64,000 bases of DNA from Streptomyces sp. NBC_00341 (GCF_041435055.1 NZ_CP108002.1:2914001-2978000); one strand, 5' to 3'. Counted from the first letter of the stretch, positions 25,272 to 33,212 are shown. Numbers and translations are program-made. Notes: a model not told the origin generated them from the letters alone.

Positions 25272-26096
25272 GTGGGAACGAAGCGAAGGCCGCGTACGCC
25301 TCGGGAGAAGTACGGCGAGGAGCTGAAGCTGCGGCGTATCGCGGCGGGGCTGACGCAGGAGGCGCTGGGCGAGATGGTGGTGTGCTCGCCCACGCTGATC
25401 AGTCACTACGAGGCCGGGCGACGGCTGCCGAGCCCGGAGGACGCGCAGCGGATCGACCGCGCACTGGACACGGACGGGTTCTTTGCCCGGTGGCTGGAGG
25501 ACCTGGACTCGAAGTACGCCGACCACTTCGCGTCCGTGGCCGACCTGGAAAAGCAGGCGACGCTCATCCAGCAGTTCGCGCTCTCACTCGTGCCGGGGCT
25601 GCTCCAGACGGAGGGCTATGCGCGAGCGCTGTTCCAGGCGGTCAGTCCGAACTACCGCCCGGAAGACGTTGACAAGGACGTTGTCATTCGAACGGCCCGT
25701 GCCCGCATCCTCGACGGACCGCTGGCCCCCACCCTGTGGACGATGCTGGACGAAGCGGTACTACGACGGCAGGTCGGCGGCCCCAAGGTCATGGCAGAGC
25801 AGCTGGACAAGATCGCAGACATGGCCGAGACCGGACGACTCCGGCTTCATGTGCTTCCGTTCGGGACGGGAGCACACTCTCTGCAAGAGGGCCTGGCATC
25901 CCTGATGAGCTTCGCGGACGCGCAACCAGTGGCCTACGTCGAGGGCTACTTGACGGGCAATCTGATGGACGATCCACTGATGGTGAAGGCATGCCGTACG
26001 GTCTACGATCTTGCCCTGAGCGATGCGATGTCGCATCAGGAATCACTTGCCCTTGTGCGAGCGGCAGCAGAGGATCACGAACATGGCCAGCAGTAA
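25272..26096 (+). CDS. Scr1-family XRE regulator (HTH plus DUF5753)
   Basis: A 274-residue protein with an N-terminal XRE helix-turn-helix (KYGEELKLRRIAAGLTQEAL, then PTLISHYEAGRRLPSPEDAQ, about 12-65) and a C-terminal DUF5753 domain. The latter is marked by LVPGLLQTEGYARALF, LWTMLDEAVLRRQVGG and LHVLPFGTGAHSLQEG. This is the architecture of Scr1 of Streptomyces coelicolor, which works together with a DUF397 partner and has been treated as a TA-like regulatory pair. GTG 25272 is the start. The gene overlaps the first DUF397 gene by 14 bp, so the pair is co-translated. Confidence 0.88.
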   Translation: MGTKRRPRTPREKYGEELKLRRIAAGLTQEALGEMVVCSPTLISHYEAGRRLPSPEDAQRIDRALDTDGFFARWLEDLDSKYADHFASVADLEKQATLIQQFALSLVPGLLQTEGYARALFQAVSPNYRPEDVDKDVVIRTARARILDGPLAPTLWTMLDEAVLRRQVGGPKVMAEQLDKIADMAETGRLRLHVLPFGTGAHSLQEGLASLMSFADAQPVAYVEGYLTGNLMDDPLMVKACRTVYDLALSDAMSHQESLALVRAAAEDHEHGQQ

Positions 26097-26307
26097 GCGG
26101 AGTGTCGCGAACTCATCCACTCTCTCTGGATGGTTCAAGTCCAGTTACAGCGGCGGAAGCCAGGGAGACTGCCTGGAGGTCGCCGCCGGCCATGCCGCCG
26201 TCCCCGTCCGCGACAGCAAGTCCCCCGCAGGCCCCGCCATTGTCTTCGCCACAGCAGGCTGGGCCTCCTTCGTCATCGCCGTCAAGAGAGGCGAGCTGGC
26301 GGTCTGA
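26083..26307 (+). CDS. DUF397 protein (Scr2-like), first copy
   Basis: A 74-residue single DUF397 domain. WFKSSYSGGSQGDCLEVA, AAVPVRDSKSPAGPAIVF and GWASFVIAVKRGEL are the three conserved blocks. Proteins of this kind partner Scr1-type XRE regulators; the Cys-Leu-Glu block is diagnostic. The ATG lies inside the end of the XRE gene (14-bp overlap). A second DUF397 gene follows 42 bp later. Confidence 0.88.
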   Translation: MASSKRSVANSSTLSGWFKSSYSGGSQGDCLEVAAGHAAVPVRDSKSPAGPAIVFATAGWASFVIAVKRGELAV

Positions 26308-26349
26308 CACGTCGAGGGCTCCGGCGGCACATCTCGGAGGAACACGAAC

Positions 26350-26559
26350 ATGCACAACGCTGAGCACAGGTTCACCGGCTGGTACAAGTCCAGCTATAGC
26401 GGGGGCTCCAACGGCGAGTGCCTTGAGGTCGCGGGCGGCTACGCCTCCGTCCCCGTACGCGACAGCAAGGCGGGCCCGGCCGGGCCCGCTGTCGTCTTCT
26501 CCACGGACGGCTGGGCGTCGTTCGTCGCCGCGGTCAAGCACGGGCAGCTGACCGCCTGA
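26350..26559 (+). CDS. DUF397 protein (Scr2-like), second copy
   Basis: A 69-residue DUF397 domain (WYKSSYSGGSNGECLEVA, SVPVRDSKAGPAGPAVVF, GWASFVAAVKHGQL), clearly paralogous to the gene at 26083. A strong GGAGGAA ribosome binding site precedes its ATG, so it may be made at a different level. A tandem duplication followed by divergence is the simplest origin. Both copies look intact. Confidence 0.88.
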   Translation: MHNAEHRFTGWYKSSYSGGSNGECLEVAGGYASVPVRDSKAGPAGPAVVFSTDGWASFVAAVKHGQLTA

Positions 26560-26653
26560 TACTTCGCGGGCCCCGGCGCTGCGTCGGGCGGCAGCCGGAA
26601 AACATCCCCCGGCGGCGTCCACGACACCCCCGTAAAGGCCCTCCGGGGCCCGT

Positions 26654-26700
26654 GGAGCGGCCCGCGTGCCGGATGCGGAACGAGGGTGTCGGGCCGCTCC
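26654..26700. terminator. Possible terminator after the Scr1/DUF397 operon
   Basis: GGAGCGGCCCG (26654-26664) pairs perfectly with CGGGCCGCTCC (26690-26700) around a 25-base loop, about 95 bp past the second DUF397 stop. The arms are strong; the long loop lowers certainty. Confidence 0.45.
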
Positions 26701-26805
26701 TCCCGCCGCGCCGCAGGCTCTGCGAGGCACCCCGCACGCATAGGCTGACCTGGCCTTACGCCGGTAACCCTCCTAAACTTCCCTCATCGGGAAGGGGGGT
26801 TCCGG

Positions 26806-27570
26806 ATGGACCGGAATGTGCGCTCGGTCGAGGACGTTCTGCGGCTCATGGACGACCTGTTCGCACCCGAGGCGGACCGGTGGACGGAGAAGGCCGGGAA
26901 CTGGTGGGACGGGTTCTACGAGGACCGGTCGAAGCCCGTGCCGTTCTTCGTGGCGAAGCCCGACGAGACGCTCGTCTCCTACGTGGAACGTGGCCTGGTC
27001 ACCCCGGGGCGCGCGCTCGACCTGGGCTGCGGCCCCGGACGCAACGCCCTGTACCTCGCCTCGCTCGGCTTCGAGGTGGACGCGGTCGATCTGTCGCCCG
27101 GGGCCGTCGCCTGGGCCGGGGAACGCGCCGGGGAGGCGGGTGCGGACATCCGGTTCCACTGCGGGGACGCCTTCGCCGAGGGTGCACCGCAGGGACCGTA
27201 CGACCTGATCCACGACTCCGGGTGCTTCCACCATCTGCCGCCGCACCGCCGGATCACGTATCTCGCGTACGTGGACCGGGTCCTGGCGCCCGGCGGGCAG
27301 CTGTCGCTCGGCGCCTTCGCCTCCGGGGAGATGGGCTCGGAACTGCCCGACGTCGAGCTCTACCGGACGGCGCGCCTGCACGGCGGTCTGGCGTACACCG
27401 CGGAGTCGCTGCGCTGGATCTTCACGGGCCCGGAAGGGGTGACGGGAGGCCTGGAGGAGGTCGAGCTGCGCCGGATGCGAGACGAGCCGGCCGAATCTCC
27501 GTGGTTCGGGGAGGAGTTCATGTGGGGAGCGCTGTTCCGGAGGCCCGGGGAGGACCGCGCCGGGCGCTGA
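26806..27570 (+). CDS. Class I SAM-dependent methyltransferase
   Basis: A 254-residue methyltransferase with motif I ALDLGCGPGRNALYLA (about 66-81), the acidic end of strand 2 in VDAVDLSPGAVAWAG, motif II-like FHCGDAFAEG, and the His-rich HDSGCFHHLPPHRRI segment seen in small-molecule methyltransferases such as thiopurine- or tellurite-resistance-type enzymes. The substrate is unknown. The ATG is preceded by GGGGGG at a suitable distance. It is convergent with the VOC gene, with 20 bp between the stops, and is not part of an evident operon. Confidence 0.83.
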   Translation: MDRNVRSVEDVLRLMDDLFAPEADRWTEKAGNWWDGFYEDRSKPVPFFVAKPDETLVSYVERGLVTPGRALDLGCGPGRNALYLASLGFEVDAVDLSPGAVAWAGERAGEAGADIRFHCGDAFAEGAPQGPYDLIHDSGCFHHLPPHRRITYLAYVDRVLAPGGQLSLGAFASGEMGSELPDVELYRTARLHGGLAYTAESLRWIFTGPEGVTGGLEEVELRRMRDEPAESPWFGEEFMWGALFRRPGEDRAGR

Positions 27571-27590
27571 CCGCCGGGGCACCGGGACTG

Positions 27591-27989
27591 TCAGGACGTC
27601 TGCTTGTCGCCACCGCTGGGTGCGTGGCTCAGGTCCACGACACAGAAGATGTTGTCGTCCGGGTCGGCGAGCACAACGAAGTCGGGATCGGGAGGGTAGT
27701 GGTCCCAGTCGACGGTTCGCGCGCCAAGACCGACCAGCCGCTGGACCTCCGTCCGTTGTTCCTCGGCCGTGTCCGTGAAGAGGTCCAGGTGGACACGGGG
27801 ATGCTGTTCGGCCGGAGAGCCGCTGCGCATCAGGCCGAGGGCCCGGCCGGAGCCGTCGGCGTACATGAGCGTCCGCCACGTCTCGGTCTTCCACTCCTCG
27901 GCGGCGACCAGGTTCAACGCCTCGGTCCAGAAGGCCACTGCGCGGGGGATGTCCGTTACACCGATGACGGTGATTCCTAGTCTCAGCAT
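27591..27989 (-). CDS. VOC-family (glyoxalase/bleomycin-resistance-fold) protein
   Basis: A 132-residue vicinal-oxygen-chelate protein. It begins LRLGITVIGVTDIPRAVAFW, the usual first strand and helix, and ends FVVLADPDDNIFCVVDLSHA, the PxGxxF-like metal strand with the final acidic ligand position. HLDLFTD in the middle provides another likely ligand. Proteins of this size act as dimers in diverse reactions or as resistance proteins; no substrate can be proposed. It sits just downstream, on its own strand, of the 7-bp repeat region. Confidence 0.8.
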   Translation of the reverse strand: MLRLGITVIGVTDIPRAVAFWTEALNLVAAEEWKTETWRTLMYADGSGRALGLMRSGSPAEQHPRVHLDLFTDTAEEQRTEVQRLVGLGARTVDWDHYPPDPDFVVLADPDDNIFCVVDLSHAPSGGDKQTS

Positions 27990-28020
27990 GGGCGCGAGCC
28001 TAATGGCTGCCCCGTACGGA

Positions 28021-28175
28021 TCTCGGATCTCGAATCTCGAATCTCGAATCTCGAATCTCTCCAGCTTCGAACAAAGCGCGGGCCTGCTCACTCTTTCGTG
28101 GGTACGGGAAAGGGGGCGGGCCCGACGCTTGAGCTCCGAGATTCGAGGGTCGAGACGCGAGCTTCGAGATTCGAG
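28021..28175. repeat. TCTCGAA tandem repeats facing inverted CGAGATTCGAG copies
   Basis: Five tandem 7-bp units, TCTCGGA then four TCTCGAA, fill 28021-28055. About 80 bp further on, the complementary sequence appears as CGAGATTCGAG at 28137-28147 and again at 28165-28175, with related CGAG words between. The two sides can pair into a long branched stem. The block sits in the 391-bp gene-free stretch 27990-28380, between the divergent VOC and MarR-like genes. I do not recognise it as a known repeat family. Confidence 0.7.
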
Positions 28176-28318
28176 CGGTGCCGTTATCCGGAAGGAAAAG
28201 AAGGGGTTTGGGTAAACCCTCCCCACCTCCCCGACCCGTAACGCTCAGCAAGTGTGACTATTCGTGATCAGGTTGCGGCGTACTGTCACAGCTGCATACG
28301 TTGCCCTCACCAAAACGA

Positions 28319-28350
28319 CCCCGACGCGGTGTTCTTCGCACCGGCCGGGG
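28319..28350 (+). promoter_or_regulatory. Leader hairpin before the MarR-like gene
   Basis: CCCCG (28319-28323) and CGGTG (28327-28331) pair with CACCG (28339-28343) and CGGGG (28346-28350). The stem ends 30 bases before the GTG at 28381 and could be an attenuator or a translational control element. Confidence 0.35.
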
Positions 28351-28380
28351 TCTCACCCCAAGATCGAACGGACCGACCTC

Positions 28381-29454
28381 GTGGCTATCGAGAACCTTAG
28401 CCCTGCCCCGCGCACAGCCGCAGCTTCGCGCCCGTACGCCAAAGCCGCCCCCGCCTACGGAAAGCGCACGGCACCCGACCAACGTCCGCACAGCGCGCAT
28501 GACTTCGCGCTGCTGCCGGAACGGGAGCGGTACGTCGCCGGATATGTCGACCGGCTTCCCGACGGAAGCGCCATGGACGTCAAGTCGCTGGCCAAAGCAC
28601 TCCCCCTGTACGGCCAGATGGCCGTCGGCAGCGCCCTCCGGGCCCTGAGCGCGGCCGGTCACCTGCGCCGCGTGCGATGTCAGGTCGTCGACGCGGAGAG
28701 CCAGAGCCGCTGGGTCACCCGCACCTTCTGGTCCCGTACCGCACGAGACAGCGAGTGGTGGGCCGCCTTCGCTCACGCCGGGGACCAGCGGACCATTCCG
28801 CTGCCCGAGACGGAACCCGCCGCGCCCCCACCGCTCTGGGCGGCCACGCGACCCGAGGAGCCCGTGGCCGCCGAGGCCCGGACGGTTCAAGCCGAGCCGG
28901 TGCGGCCGTCCGAGCCCTCCCAGCCCCCTCCCGCGCCTGTGGTGCCACTCGTCCCCCCGCAGCGGCACGCCGGTGAGGGCAGCCCGGCCGTCCCCTCGCC
29001 CGCATACCTCGCCCTGGCCCAACTAGGCTGCGAGGAACCTCGCCTGGCTCTCTCCGCCGCCGATTGCGCTGTCCTCGAAGAGCTGGCTTCCGCCTGGCTG
29101 GACCGGGGCGTGAACGCGGGCTACCTCACCCGGGCCCTCACCGCTGGACTTCCCGCGCAGGTCGACTCCCCCGTCGGCTTCGTACGCAGTCGGCTCATCG
29201 CCAAGCTCCCGCCCAGCCTGCCCGTCGCGGCGTCGCGTCCCGCACCCGCCGGCCCTGTCCGCCGCATCATGATGGAGTGCACCGAATGCGGCGTGCCCGG
29301 CCCACCCGAGGCACTGCCCGACGGCCTCTGCCGAGCCTGCCGCGCGCCTGCCCAGGTCACCGGCGGCGCCCCGGGGCCCACCGCTTCGGAGCCCGCCGGA
29401 CGCGACATCAACGCGCTGGTCGGCGATCTCCGCAATCTGATGCGGACGCCCTGA
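28381..29454 (+). CDS. MarR-like winged-helix DNA-binding protein with zinc-ribbon-like C-terminus
   Basis: A protein of about 357 residues, conserved in Streptomyces. After a basic tail comes a winged-helix-like part: FALLPERERYVAGYVDRLPD, MDVKSLAKALPLYGQMAVGS and ALRALSAAGHLRRVRCQVVD. A Pro/Ala/Glu linker follows (about 155-200), then a second helical domain, and last a four-cysteine segment (MECTECGVPG and LCRACRAP) that looks like a zinc ribbon. The reading frame is open from 28264, but the GTG at 28381 gives the usual start (VAIENLSPAPRTA). Targets are unknown. Confidence 0.65.
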   Translation: MAIENLSPAPRTAAASRPYAKAAPAYGKRTAPDQRPHSAHDFALLPERERYVAGYVDRLPDGSAMDVKSLAKALPLYGQMAVGSALRALSAAGHLRRVRCQVVDAESQSRWVTRTFWSRTARDSEWWAAFAHAGDQRTIPLPETEPAAPPPLWAATRPEEPVAAEARTVQAEPVRPSEPSQPPPAPVVPLVPPQRHAGEGSPAVPSPAYLALAQLGCEEPRLALSAADCAVLEELASAWLDRGVNAGYLTRALTAGLPAQVDSPVGFVRSRLIAKLPPSLPVAASRPAPAGPVRRIMMECTECGVPGPPEALPDGLCRACRAPAQVTGGAPGPTASEPAGRDINALVGDLRNLMRTP

Positions 29455-29459
29455 CCCCC

Positions 29460-29609
29460 GGTGGTGGAGCGCCGCTGCTTGAGATCCCCGGCCACGAGAT
29501 CCGCCTCGTACGCGATCTTGTTACGGCGGGCGGTGATGCTCGTGAACTGCGCCTTCAGCGTCTTGTCCGTGTACACGGTCCGGCCGCCGAACCAGGCGTT
29601 GATCTGTAG
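29460..29609 (-). pseudogene. Fragment of a HEPN-like (RiboL-PSP-HEPN-type) protein
   Basis: Fifty codons on the minus strand, LQINAWFGGRTVYTDKTLKA, then QFTSITARRNKIAYEADL and VAGDLKQRRS, look like the C-terminal half of a HEPN-domain protein: the R-x4-6-H-type motif region appears as RRNKIAYEAD, with Tyr at the place where His is expected. The similarity stops abruptly on both sides, at the start of the MurG-like gene and at the end of the MarR-like gene. I read it as a remnant with two breakpoints. The family assignment is from memory of similar sequences and is tentative. Confidence 0.45.
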
Positions 29610-29688
29610 CCTGCGCGAAGGAACACATCGGCACTGAATCGGCTTGAAGTGGCAGTCCCAGGCAGGACCGGCCAGTACCGTGCGCCGA

Positions 29689-30864
29689 ATGAACAGTGCT
29701 TCCCCCACGTCTCCCGCCTTCCGTCTGATCGTCACAGGCGGTGGCACCGGCGGCCACACTTATCCCGCCCTGACCGCGATCCGTGCGTTGCAAGAACGGC
29801 TGGCCGGTGAGGGCCGGACGCTCGATGTGCTGTGGATCGGGACACCTGAGGGGCTGGAGGCCCGAATTGCCCCGGCGGAAGGCATCGCCTTCACCACGGT
29901 CGCGACCGGCAAAATCCGACGCTCCAGCAATCCGTTGAAGATGCTGAGCCTTGCCAACGCGAAGGACATGGCGCGCGTGCCGCTCGGCGTGGTCCAAGCC
30001 CGCAGGATCATCTCGAAGTTCCGGCCCGACGTCGTACTCGCTACGGGCGGCTACGTGGCCGTTCCCGCTGGGCTCGGTGCCCGACTGTGCCGGCGACCGC
30101 TGGTCCTCCATGAGCAGACCGTGCGCCTGGGGCTCGCGAACCGAAAGCTGGCTGGCTCGGCGACAAGGATCGCGGTCTCGTCGGAGTCGACAGTGCCGCT
30201 GCTTCCGGAGGCGGTCCGGGGCGCTGCGGTCGTCACGGGTAATCCCGTGCGCCCTGAGGTGTTGTCGGGGCACCCGGACAAAGCGGTGGAAGCCCTCGGC
30301 CTGACGGCGTTCGACCGGCGGCTCCCCACTGTGTACGTCACTGGCGGTGCGCAGGGGTCGCAGCAGATCAACGAAGTCGTACGGGGAGCCCTGCCCTGGC
30401 TGCTGGGGCGGGCGAACGTGATCCACCAGTGCGGACCCGCCAACGTGGAGGAGTTGCGGCATCACGCCGCGGGCCTCCCCGTGGAACTAGTGGGCCGCTA
30501 CCACCTTGCCGGGTTCATGGGCCCGGAGCTCCCTGATGTACTGGCGCTCGCCGACGTAGTGGTCTCCCGCAGCGGCGCCGGCACGCTTGCCGAGCTCACA
30601 GCGCTGGGCAAACCGGCCGTGTTCATCCCACTCGCCTCCTCGGCCGGGAACGAGCAGGCCCACAACGCCCGGCACCTGGCGGAGTCCGGCGCCGCTGTCG
30701 CGCTGCTGGGTGAGGTGACAGCGGCGGGCCTCACCGACGCGGTGGGCCCGCTCCTCACGGACCCCGGCCGTCGGGACGCGATGGCGGAGCGGGCCCGGGC
30801 GCACGGGAGGCCGGATGCAGCGGCCAGGCTCGTGGATGTGATCCTGGCAGCTGCATCCGGCTGA
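29689..30864 (+). CDS. Stand-alone MurG-like UDP-GlcNAc glycosyltransferase
   Basis: A 391-residue GT28 enzyme with all the MurG landmarks: GGGTGGHTYPALTAIRAL (loop 1), GGYVAVPAGLGARL, LHEQTVRLGLANRKLA, VVTGNPVRPEVL, the second G-loop VTGGAQGSQQINEVVRG and the nucleotide-sugar helix SRSGAGTLAELTALGKPAVF with ASSAGNEQAHNARHL. MurG adds GlcNAc to lipid I in peptidoglycan synthesis, but that gene belongs to the dcw cluster. No other cell-wall gene is near here, so this is a paralogue with a possibly different acceptor. I use ATG 29689. It lies between two gene remnants, which suggests acquisition by transfer. Confidence 0.8.
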   Translation: MNSASPTSPAFRLIVTGGGTGGHTYPALTAIRALQERLAGEGRTLDVLWIGTPEGLEARIAPAEGIAFTTVATGKIRRSSNPLKMLSLANAKDMARVPLGVVQARRIISKFRPDVVLATGGYVAVPAGLGARLCRRPLVLHEQTVRLGLANRKLAGSATRIAVSSESTVPLLPEAVRGAAVVTGNPVRPEVLSGHPDKAVEALGLTAFDRRLPTVYVTGGAQGSQQINEVVRGALPWLLGRANVIHQCGPANVEELRHHAAGLPVELVGRYHLAGFMGPELPDVLALADVVVSRSGAGTLAELTALGKPAVFIPLASSAGNEQAHNARHLAESGAAVALLGEVTAAGLTDAVGPLLTDPGRRDAMAERARAHGRPDAAARLVDVILAAASG

Positions 30865-30872
30865 GGCAGGTG

Positions 30873-31133
30873 TTACAAGTGGCCGAGGTGCAGTGCCGTG
30901 CCTGCCTCGATCAGCACGGCACAGTCGTTGAACACCTCGTCGCTCTGGCCCATCGGGTCGGGGACATCGCGGTCGCCGAGGTAGAGGCCGAGCTTCGGGG
31001 AGTTGTCCTCGGTACAGGTCGCGCGCAGCGTTCCGAGGACCGCGGCGTCCATCGTCAGCACAATGTCTGCCCAGTCCAGCATTTCCAGCGTGATCTGCTG
31101 GGCTCGGTGGGCGCTGAGGTCGTAGGACAGACC
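30873..31133 (-). pseudogene. Truncated low-molecular-weight protein-tyrosine phosphatase
   Basis: The minus strand encodes LSYDLSAHRAQQITLEMLDW, then ADIVLTMDAAVLGTLRATC and DRDVPDPMGQSDEVFNDCAV, the middle and end of the LMW-PTP fold, including the DPxG general-acid loop. The N-terminal P-loop (C-x5-R-S) is missing: upstream of about 31133 the frame has no homology and soon meets a stop. An internal ATG at 31082 leaves only 69 residues. It is therefore a decayed gene. Such phosphatases often accompany polysaccharide or cell-wall gene sets, which fits the neighbouring MurG-like gene. Confidence 0.7.
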
Positions 31134-31219
31134 TAGGGGGTCTCTTACGGATCACTGGTGGAGGTTCGATCGCAGGGCCTGCTGGCGTCGGCAGAACTGC
31201 TGCCTGCGACGATGCGCCT

Positions 31220-31570
31220 GTGAGCTATGACCTTGCTGTGTGGGACGGCGACCGTCCACTCGACAACCACCAAGCTGGCTCGACCTACGACGAGCTCTAC
31301 GAGCGCTACCTGGAGTCGGACGATGTCGTCGTGCCTCCGGCGCCGCGCATCACGGCGTACGTGGAAGCACTCGTCGCGCGATACCCGGACGACATCGACC
31401 TCAGTGTCGTATGGGCGTCGCCACCGGTCATCGATGAGGCATCGGGGCCGATCGTGTACCTGCTCATGTCATACGGCAAGGCTGAGGAGGTGTCCGAGTA
31501 CGCAGCTTCGCTGGCTCGCGACCATGGGCTCATCTGCTTCGATCCACAGGGAGAGTGCCTCCGGCCGTAA
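31220..31570 (+). CDS. Small acidic hypothetical protein (immunity-like)
   Basis: A 116-residue acidic, cytosolic protein, MSYDLAVWDGDRPLDNHQAG and so on, with LYERYLESDDVVVPPAPRIT, DDIDLSVVWASPPVIDEASG and VYLLMSYGKAEEVSEYAASL, ending ICFDPQGECLRP. I recognise the type as a widespread Streptomyces hypothetical that resembles immunity proteins of polymorphic toxin systems, but there is no toxin gene next to it. The GTG at 31220 starts it. The IS relic begins directly after its stop codon. Confidence 0.6.
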   Translation: MSYDLAVWDGDRPLDNHQAGSTYDELYERYLESDDVVVPPAPRITAYVEALVARYPDDIDLSVVWASPPVIDEASGPIVYLLMSYGKAEEVSEYAASLARDHGLICFDPQGECLRP

Positions 31571-32474
31571 GCGATCATTTCAGCAGGCGGACCAGAGGAA
31601 GATGGCCGCGACGAGGAGGCCGGCACGGTAGACCGTGGCGGTTTTCTCGTAGCGGGTGGCCAGACCGCGCCATTGCTTGATTCGATTGATGCAGCGTTCG
31701 ACGGTGTTGCGTTGCTTGTATGCCTCGCGGTCGAATCCGGGTGGGCGCCCACCGCTGCGGCCTCTGCGCTTGCGGTTGGCGATCTGGTCGGCAGGTTGCG
31801 GGATCACGGCCCGTACTCCGCGTCGTCGCAGGTGGTCCCGGATGGCTCTTGATGAGTACGCCTTGTCCGCCAGCACCATGAAGGGCCTGGTCCTGGGCCT
31901 GCCAACTCGGCGAGGGATCCGAATGGCAGCCATCACGTGATCGAACGCCGGCGCGTCTCCGGCCTGGCCGGGCGTGAGTACGAAGCCCGACGGGCGACAG
32001 CGGCTGTCAGCAGCGAGATGGATCTTCGTGGTCAAGCCACCACGAGACCGTCCAATCGCGTGGTCTTCGGGTTCGTCAGCCGGAGCCCCTTTTTGCGGGC
32101 GCCGGCGCCGTTTTGGTGCACGCGCACGATCGTGGAGTCCACCGCCACTACCCAGTCCACGTCGCCTTCGGCATCGGCCTGGGCGAGAAGCGCGGTGAAG
32201 ACCCGTTCCCATGTGCCATCGATGGCCCAGTTCCGCAGCCGCGTATAGACGCCCTTCCACGAGCCGTACTCGGCCGGGAGGTGCACCCACTGCGACCCGG
32301 TCTGGAACTTCCAGGCGATGGCATCGATCATCTGCCGGTGATCACGCCACCGCCCGCCTCATCTTGGCGTTCGATCAGGCAACAACGGCTCTATCCGCGC
32401 CCACTGGGCGTCAGCCAACGGCACGACTAAACCAACGATCCGATGATCGGAAAGAAACGCCCTGGACAGAACAC
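31571..32474 (-). mobile_element. Dead IS5-type (IS427-like) insertion sequence, one end lost
   Basis: The stretch holds a decayed IS5-family transposase in two phases. Its right side runs to about 32474, where the sequence CTAGGTGTTCTGTCCAGGG (minus strand) adjoins the TAG stop of the next gene; CTAG is a plausible insertion site for this group. I cannot find a matching terminal repeat on the left, where the transposase stop is only 10 bp from the end of the preceding gene. The left inverted repeat seems deleted, so the element should be immobile. The exact limits are estimates. Confidence 0.7.
31580..32424 (-). pseudogene. IS5-family transposase, nonsense codon plus frameshift
   Basis: Frame A starts at GTG 32424 (VPLADAQWARIEPLLPDRTP), meets an in-frame TGA at 32361-32359, then continues as GGRWRDHRQMIDAIAWKFQT and later DWVVAVDSTIVRVHQNGAGA (DDE first Asp). 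Frame B, entered near the run AAAAAGGGG at about 32095, continues GAPADEPEDHAIGRSRGGLT, TKIHLAADSRCRPSG, FMVLADKAYSSRAIRD (second Asp) and RNTVERCINRIKQWRGLATR (Glu), ending at 31580. A minus-one frameshift at A5G4 is a normal expression strategy in this family, but the early TGA is not. I conclude that it is inactive. Confidence 0.78.
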
Positions 32475-33158
32475 CTAGGGCCGGCTCCAGTCGCCCAGTA
32501 CGGTCGGGTGCGCCCAGTGCAACATCGTCACGGCATGAACGAGGCGGGCGTCCGGCCAGCCGCTCACCGCCCGGTAACTGCCCTCGTCGAAGTGCATCAC
32601 CTCCTGGCCGTCACACCCCCACCGGGTCGTCAACGGCATCCGCGGGAACTCGCCCCCGAGAGGAATCAACACCAGCATCACCGCCCACACCGGCGAGAAC
32701 AGCCACCACAGGAACCAGCCGGCCAAGTGCCCCTTGCGGCCGAGCAGCACCGGGCCACCGCTCACCTCCACCCGCCACGACGTACGGGCGAAGCGGAAGA
32801 TGCTCCCCCGCCGGCGCGTCACTCGCGCCAACAACTCACCCTGGGAGCCGAGCACGCGGTACACAGCCGTGCCGGACTCCGCCGACTCGGTGTCGATCAC
32901 CATCACCCAGGCCTGCCGATGCGGGTCTCCCCACAGCGTCAGATGCCGCCAGTCCCTGTCCTGCGTCCTCTTGTCCCGCTTGACGTCCTCGACGAACAAC
33001 TCGTACCTGGGCACCTGCGCAGACGCGTCCCCACCAGGTCCCCACGCCAGCACCGGACCCGGCCACGTCCCGGGCGGCTGCTTCTTCAGCTCGCGCTCGC
33101 CCAGTTGCATCCTGACATTGATCCTGGTCCCGGCTGCCACACCCGTCACGTATGTCAT
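32475..33158 (-). CDS. Hypothetical membrane-associated protein
   Basis: A protein of about 227 residues from the ATG at 33158 (MTYVTGVAAGTRINVRMQLG). The first 140 residues are soluble and beta-rich (YELFVEDVKRDKRTQDRDWR, AVYRVLGSQGELLARVTRRR). A hydrophobic span LAGWFLWWLFSPVWAVMLVL follows at about 150-169, then a short end with HFDEGSYRAVSGWPDARLVH. I do not recognise a family beyond Streptomyces hypotheticals. Its TAG stop is directly against the right end of the IS relic, so the last residues could have been altered by the insertion. Confidence 0.55.
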   Translation of the reverse strand: MTYVTGVAAGTRINVRMQLGERELKKQPPGTWPGPVLAWGPGGDASAQVPRYELFVEDVKRDKRTQDRDWRHLTLWGDPHRQAWVMVIDTESAESGTAVYRVLGSQGELLARVTRRRGSIFRFARTSWRVEVSGGPVLLGRKGHLAGWFLWWLFSPVWAVMLVLIPLGGEFPRMPLTTRWGCDGQEVMHFDEGSYRAVSGWPDARLVHAVTMLHWAHPTVLGDWSRP

Positions 33159-33212
33159 CCCGCCCCCGTCCGATCGGCCGAGCCGGCCAAGCTCCCCCCG
33201 ATACAGCGAAAC

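Noticed and set aside
28021..28175. CRISPR-like array
   Set aside because: The units are only 7 bp with no spacers, and no cas genes are present. The two sides are inverted, not direct repeats.
27769..28215. A 148-codon plus-strand frame crossing the VOC gene and the 7-bp repeats
   Set aside because: It is antisense to the VOC gene and then reads through the repeat block as repeated residues, with no start signal.
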